From Rikenellaceae bacterium (GTDB lineage: Bacteria > Bacteroidota > Bacteroidia > Bacteroidales > UBA932): DNA of 26,518 nt. The translations under genes and the position numbers were made by a program. The notes below the pieces were generated by a model. That model was not told the origin of the DNA. It searched no databases and saw only the letters and a list, made by a program, of their open reading frames with translations. This document shows, in pieces, positions 22,638-26,518 of the stretch; within the stretch, counting starts at the first letter, position 1, and every line of letters begins with the position of its first letter. The stretch spans positions 1 through 26,518 of the forward strand of contig CAAGIG010000012.1 in the NCBI GenBank assembly GCA_900769885.1, given 5' to 3'.

Positions 22638-23975
22638 CCTTCCGTTTTCGTATCTTACAATCTTTACGAAATCTCCTTTATTGGCAGAACCATATTCCAT
22701 TGTAGCTTCATAAAGTTTACCGTCGATCATAACTTTTCCCGATGGAAACATTGGGGTGAATGTAGTTACCTGCATACCGATGAATTGCTCATATTCAGTG
22801 GTGATAACCCCTACCCAACCATCTGAATTATTCATTTGTGTCTTTTGGGCAATGTGGTCAAACCCTTTGCTCGGATACAATTTTGACGCCCCCCAGATTG
22901 ATAAAACAAGTCCAAGGAAACCGCTCATCAATACAATCGCAGATGGTTTGATTATCGGGATGATGTTCCATTCTCCCTGATAATAAAGCAAGTCATTGTC
23001 CACCATTGAGAAAATCAGTGAGAAAACAATTGTGGCAATTCCCGCTATTCCGGCAACTCCAAATCCGGGGAGGACAAATAGCTCCACAGCCAGAAGTATC
23101 AGACCGGCCACAAAGAGGATTATTTCCCAATTCATAGCAAGACCTTCGATGTACAGTGGTGAAAAATAGAGCAATGCCCCGATTAGTGCTATAGCTCCCG
23201 GAAGGCCTATTCCAGGGGATTGGATCTCAAAATAGATACCTCCGATTATCATCATCAGGAAGATTCCCTGTAGCATTGGCGACATCAGTGCAAGAAGGAG
23301 TTTTTCGACTCCACTCAATTCCTGCTTGATAATTGTACAATCCTCTAAATCAAGTTTTTCTACAACCTCCTCTATCGATTCTGCCATCCCTTCACAATAG
23401 TAGTTTGCCATTGCTTCTGAAGGGGTGAAACTCAATACATTTGCGCTGTCTACCATTTTTTCTGCAATAAGTGGATTGCGGTGCCAGATCTCTTTCTCTT
23501 CCCCATTCACAATTATTGTTTTTTTGCCGTGAGATTCGGCGGTAGCTCTCATCATTGCCCTCATAAATGACTGGTATTTGTCGGGCATTACCTCCCCATT
23601 CTGGTTTACCACTGTGGCCGCTCCCATTGAAGAACCGTTTCTCATATAAATCGAGTCACACGCGATGGAAATCAGGGCTCCTGCAGACGCCGCCTGAATA
23701 TCGATAAACGCAATGACCGGAATTGGCGAATGAAGTATTGCTGTACGCATACTGTCGGCTGCGTCGACTGCCCCTCCGTAGGTGTTCAGGTGGAGGATGA
23801 CATAATCAGCCCCTGCCCTGTCGGCCTCTTTGAGTCCCATTGTCAGTTTGCGACAAGAAGATTTGTCTATATCTTGTTTGATTTCTATCACATAGCAAGT
23901 GTCCTTTGCCATTAAAATGGCGGTTGAACATAAGGCCACAAAGCTTATGAATATCATTCTTAAAAATCTCTTCAT
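22599..23975 (-). CDS. NfeD-family membrane-bound ClpP-class serine protease
   Basis: A 458-aa protein of the long NfeD type (NfeD1b-like). The order is signal peptide (1-23), ClpP-like protease domain with GGAVDAAD and the nucleophile in AASAGA (Ser97) plus a candidate Lys133, then four or five membrane segments (about 225-360, with the NfeD-type GIGLPGAIALIGALLYF), and a C-terminal OB-like beta domain (about 385-455). Such proteases cut stomatin/SPFH proteins and are often found next to their genes; none is visible here. The gene converges on ispG, with a 39-base overlap. Its start at 23975 follows a -7 box at 23999-24006. Confidence 0.9.
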   Translation of the reverse strand: MKRFLRMIFISFVALCSTAILMAKDTCYVIEIKQDIDKSSCRKLTMGLKEADRAGADYVILHLNTYGGAVDAADSMRTAILHSPIPVIAFIDIQAASAGALISIACDSIYMRNGSSMGAATVVNQNGEVMPDKYQSFMRAMMRATAESHGKKTIIVNGEEKEIWHRNPLIAEKMVDSANVLSFTPSEAMANYYCEGMAESIEEVVEKLDLEDCTIIKQELSGVEKLLLALMSPMLQGIFLMMIIGGIYFEIQSPGIGLPGAIALIGALLYFSPLYIEGLAMNWEIILFVAGLILLAVELFVLPGFGVAGIAGIATIVFSLIFSMVDNDLLYYQGEWNIIPIIKPSAIVLMSGFLGLVLSIWGASKLYPSKGFDHIAQKTQMNNSDGWVGVITTEYEQFIGMQVTTFTPMFPSGKVMIDGKLYEATMEYGSANKGDFVKIVRYENGRLYCTPVRGNNLE

Positions 23976-23994
23976 ACTTTAAAAATCTAAATTC

Positions 23995-24052
23995 TATGCA
24001 AATTTAGACAAATTTAGTTAGGTAAAATCTCATTTTTTTCTAAATTTGCATA
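23995..24052. promoter_or_regulatory. Divergent nfeD / carAB promoter region with mirrored -7 boxes
   Basis: TATGCAAATTTAG (23995-24007) and CTAAATTTGCATA (24040-24052) are a perfect 13-bp inverted repeat. Each arm contains TAAATTTG in the right direction: minus for nfeD (23999-24006), plus for carA (24041-24048). A second minus TAAATTTG lies at 24009-24016. The carA ATG is 10 bases after its box, so the carA leader is only a few bases; the nfeD ATG is 23 bases after its box. The -33 regions are weak. Confidence 0.55.
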
Positions 24053-24058
24053 CTTGAT

Positions 24059-25129
24059 ATGAAAGCAGCAAAATTACATCTAGGAAACAGTATGGAAGTC
24101 AGCGGATTCTCCTTCGGTTATGATGGAGTCGCAGACGGAGAAGTTGTATTCAGTACAGCTATGGTCGGTTATCCCGAATCACTAACAGATCCCTCATATT
24201 CAGGGCAAATTCTATGTGTAACATATCCCCTTGTGGGAAATTATGGAGTTCCTGAGCAGACCATAATCAATGGTTTGTCTACAGAATTTGAGTCGGACAA
24301 CATCCACATCCGTGGTTTGATCATTTCAGACTATTCATTCAAATACAGCCACTGGAGTGCAGTGAAAAGTTTGGATCAATGGTTGAAAGAGCATAAAATC
24401 CCAGGAATTTTTGGAGTTGATACAAGATATTTGACCCAAATCCTTCGCGATCAGGGTTCAATGTTGGGTTGTATCGTACCCGAAGGTCACGAGAAGCCTG
24501 CCCACATCTATGATCCCAATCTCGATAATCAGGTTGATATTGTAAGTTGCAAATCGATTATCAGATATGGTAATCCTGATGGCAAGAAGGTTGTTCTTCT
24601 CGACTGTGGTGTGAAAAACAATATCATAAGATGTCTTTTGAGAGACAAAAACATTGAAATTATCAGAGTTCCCTGGAATTATGATTTCAATACACTCCAA
24701 TATGACGGATTGTTCATTTCCAATGGTCCCGGAAACCCTGCCCTTTGTACAGATGCAGTGGAAAATATCCGCAAAGCAATGCAAGTGGAAAAACCAATTT
24801 TCGGTATCTGTATGGGTAACCAGCTTTTGGCTACTGCAGCAGGAGCAAAGACCTTTAAATTGAAATATGGTCACAGAAGTCATAACCAACCTGTAAGACT
24901 TGTAGGAACAAACAAATGTTTCATTACCTCACAAAACCACGGTTTTGCTGTAGATAACGATACCATCGGTGCTGATTGGGAACCATTGTTTGTAAATATG
25001 AATGATGGTACAAATGAAGGTATTAGACATAAGAGTGGAAGATTCTATTCAGTCCAATTCCATCCAGAGGCATCAAGTGGTCCTACAGATACAGAATTCC
25101 TATTTGAAAACTTCCTTAAAACACTATAA
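24059..25129 (+). CDS. carA: Carbamoyl-phosphate synthase small subunit
   Basis: The glutaminase subunit, releasing ammonia from glutamine for carbamoyl phosphate (pyrimidine and arginine synthesis). It has 356 residues, a normal length. The N-terminal CPSase small-chain domain holds GEVVFSTAMVGYPESLTDPSY. The class I amidotransferase domain has the oxyanion loop FISNGPGNP, the nucleophile in GICMGNQ (Cys251) and the His335/Glu337 pair in QFHPE. The triad is complete. Two bases separate it from carB. It reads divergently from nfeD. Confidence 0.96.
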   Translation: MKAAKLHLGNSMEVSGFSFGYDGVADGEVVFSTAMVGYPESLTDPSYSGQILCVTYPLVGNYGVPEQTIINGLSTEFESDNIHIRGLIISDYSFKYSHWSAVKSLDQWLKEHKIPGIFGVDTRYLTQILRDQGSMLGCIVPEGHEKPAHIYDPNLDNQVDIVSCKSIIRYGNPDGKKVVLLDCGVKNNIIRCLLRDKNIEIIRVPWNYDFNTLQYDGLFISNGPGNPALCTDAVENIRKAMQVEKPIFGICMGNQLLATAAGAKTFKLKYGHRSHNQPVRLVGTNKCFITSQNHGFAVDNDTIGADWEPLFVNMNDGTNEGIRHKSGRFYSVQFHPEASSGPTDTEFLFENFLKTL

Positions 25130-25131
25130 TA

Positions 25132-26518
25132 ATGATTGACAGCGGTATAAAAAAAGTACTACTCCTTGGTTCAGGAGCATTGAAAATCGGAGAAGCCGGA
25201 GAGTTTGACTATTCAGGTTCACAGGCTCTCAAAGCGATGAAAGAGGAAGGGATAGAAACTATCCTTATTAATCCCAATATTGCTACCGTTCAGACATCAG
25301 AAGGTATTGCAGATAAAATCTATTTCCTACCTGTCACTCCATTCTTTGTAGAGGAAGTAATCAAAAAAGAGAAACCTCAAGGTATTTTGCTCGCTTTCGG
25401 AGGTCAGACCGCACTTAACTGTGGTGTCGCTCTATATAAGAATAATGTACTGGACAAATATAATCTGAAAGTTCTTGGAACACCTATCCGTGCCATTATG
25501 GATACAGAGGATAGAGAATTGTTCGTTAAGAAACTTGATGAAATAGATGTAAAATCGATCAAGAGTACTGCGGTAGACAATATTGAAGATGCTCTTGCTG
25601 CTGCAGAAAATCTTGGTTATCCTGTGATTATCAGAGCTGCTTACGCTCTTGGTGGTCTTGGTAGCGGTTTCTGCGACAATGCAGATGAACTTCGCAAATT
25701 GGCTGAGAAAGCTCTTTCATATTCTCCTCAGGTTTTGGTTGAAAAATCTCTTAAAGGATGGAAAGAGATTGAGTATGAAGTGGTAAGAGACCGTTTTGAC
25801 AACTGTATTACAGTTTGTAATATGGAAAACTTCGACCCTCTTGGAATTCATACCGGTGAGAGTATCGTTGTTGCCCCTTCTCAAACTTTGACCAATCACG
25901 AGTTCAATCTTCTAAGAGAACTTTCTATCAAGATTGTAAGACATATCGGTATTGTCGGTGAATGTAATGTCCAATATGCTTTTGACCCCAACTCTGATGA
26001 TTATAGAGTTATTGAGGTTAATGCCCGTTTGAGCCGTTCTTCTGCTCTGGCATCTAAAGCTACCGGTTATCCATTGGCATTCGTGGCTGCAAAATTGGGT
26101 TTGGGCTACGGTTTGTTTGATTTGAAAAACTCTATCACAAAGACTACTCCTGCTTATTTTGAACCTGCTTTGGACTATGTGGTTTGTAAGATTCCTCGTT
26201 GGGACCTTTCCAAATTCCAGGGAGTTTCGCGTGAGATCGGAAGTAGTATGAAGAGTGTCGGTGAGGTGATGTCTATCGGTCGTACATTCGAAGAGGCTCT
26301 CCAAAAGGGTCTTAGAATGATCGGTCAGGGTGCTCACGGTTTTACTGCCAATAAAGAGATTCGTATTGAAAATATAGACAAGGCATTGAAAGAGCCTACC
26401 GATAATCGTATTTTTGTTATCTCGAAGGCTTTCCTTGCAGGATATACTGTTGACCAAATCCACGAATTGACCAAAATCGACAAGTGGTTCCTTAACAAGT
26501 TGGAAAGCATTATGAATA
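25132..26518 (+). CDS. carB: Carbamoyl-phosphate synthase large subunit, 5' part (cut by window end)
   Basis: The first 462 codons of a protein normally near 1,070 residues, still open at 26518. It starts MIDSGIKKVLLLGSGALKIG and contains the first ATP-grasp unit, which makes carboxyphosphate: GGQTALNCGV, RAAYALGGLGSG, EKSLKGWKEIEYEVVRD, EVNARLSRSSALASKATGYP, then the oligomerisation part. Wording such as GSGALKIGEAGEFDYSGSQA and RDRFDNCITVCNMEN is closer, as I recall it, to the eukaryotic CAD-type synthetase than to E. coli CarB; that is a memory-based remark. It follows carA by 2 bases. Confidence 0.97.
   Translation, partial: MIDSGIKKVLLLGSGALKIGEAGEFDYSGSQALKAMKEEGIETILINPNIATVQTSEGIADKIYFLPVTPFFVEEVIKKEKPQGILLAFGGQTALNCGVALYKNNVLDKYNLKVLGTPIRAIMDTEDRELFVKKLDEIDVKSIKSTAVDNIEDALAAAENLGYPVIIRAAYALGGLGSGFCDNADELRKLAEKALSYSPQVLVEKSLKGWKEIEYEVVRDRFDNCITVCNMENFDPLGIHTGESIVVAPSQTLTNHEFNLLRELSIKIVRHIGIVGECNVQYAFDPNSDDYRVIEVNARLSRSSALASKATGYPLAFVAAKLGLGYGLFDLKNSITKTTPAYFEPALDYVVCKIPRWDLSKFQGVSREIGSSMKSVGEVMSIGRTFEEALQKGLRMIGQGAHGFTANKEIRIENIDKALKEPTDNRIFVISKAFLAGYTVDQIHELTKIDKWFLNKLESIMN

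Noticed and set aside
25912..26463. 183-codon minus-strand frame inside carB
   Set aside because: Antisense shadow; the plus-strand translation is conserved CarB throughout.
1..26518. tRNA, rRNA, insertion sequence, integrase or attachment sites
   Set aside because: I looked and saw no cloverleaf, rRNA signature, transposase frame or flanking inverted repeats that would support one.

Overview
The window looks like a chromosomal segment of an anaerobic Bacteroidales-type Bacteroidota. The signs are an AT-rich genome, promoters of the Bacteroidota kind (a -7 box TAnnTTTG and very short leaders), few Shine-Dalgarno sequences, a lipoprotein and an outer-membrane barrel typical of the phylum, a PPi-type phosphofructokinase, a flavodiiron protein and the [FeFe]-hydrogenase maturase HydG. 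No species can be named from the sequence alone.

Region 1 (1-1066) is the unusual part. The left edge carries what I read as the 3' half of a type II-C tracrRNA: an anti-repeat, a nexus-like hairpin and a terminal hairpin. Next come two tiny minus-strand genes with their own promoter and terminator, a 33-bp imperfect palindrome, and a solitary 47-nt CRISPR-repeat-like sequence that runs into a structured RNA ending in a strong intrinsic terminator. No cas gene lies inside the window. Either this is the edge of a CRISPR-Cas9 locus that continues to the left, or it includes a solitary-repeat RNA next to small accessory genes.

Region 2 (1067-8181) holds a DUF4143-type ATPase and then a glycan-use cluster. 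The cluster has a GH123-like beta-N-acetylgalactosaminidase, a sialidase in the same reading frame right after a TAA stop, and, convergent to these, a minus-strand pair of cytoplasmic GH13 amylase and NahK-like N-acetylhexosamine 1-kinase. Together they fit removal of sialic acid and beta-GalNAc from host glycans, then kinase-based salvage of the amino sugar. The sialidase has no in-frame ATG before its catalytic core, so the GH123 and sialidase parts look like one ancestral two-domain enzyme split by a nonsense codon.

Region 3 (8204-10763) has a small unknown protein, a lipoprotein and the phosphofructokinase, with bidirectional promoters and terminators.

Region 4 (10774-22637) is a tight plus-strand run of eight genes: ligA, flavodiiron protein, YihY-type membrane protein, hydG, RelA/SpoT, an Ig-like lipoprotein, a PorT-like barrel protein and ispG. 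It is probably read as long transcripts. An nfeD-type membrane protease converges on ispG and overlaps its end by 39 bp.

Region 5 (23995-26518) is a nearly mirror-symmetric divergent promoter between nfeD and carAB. carA is complete and carB is cut by the window end.
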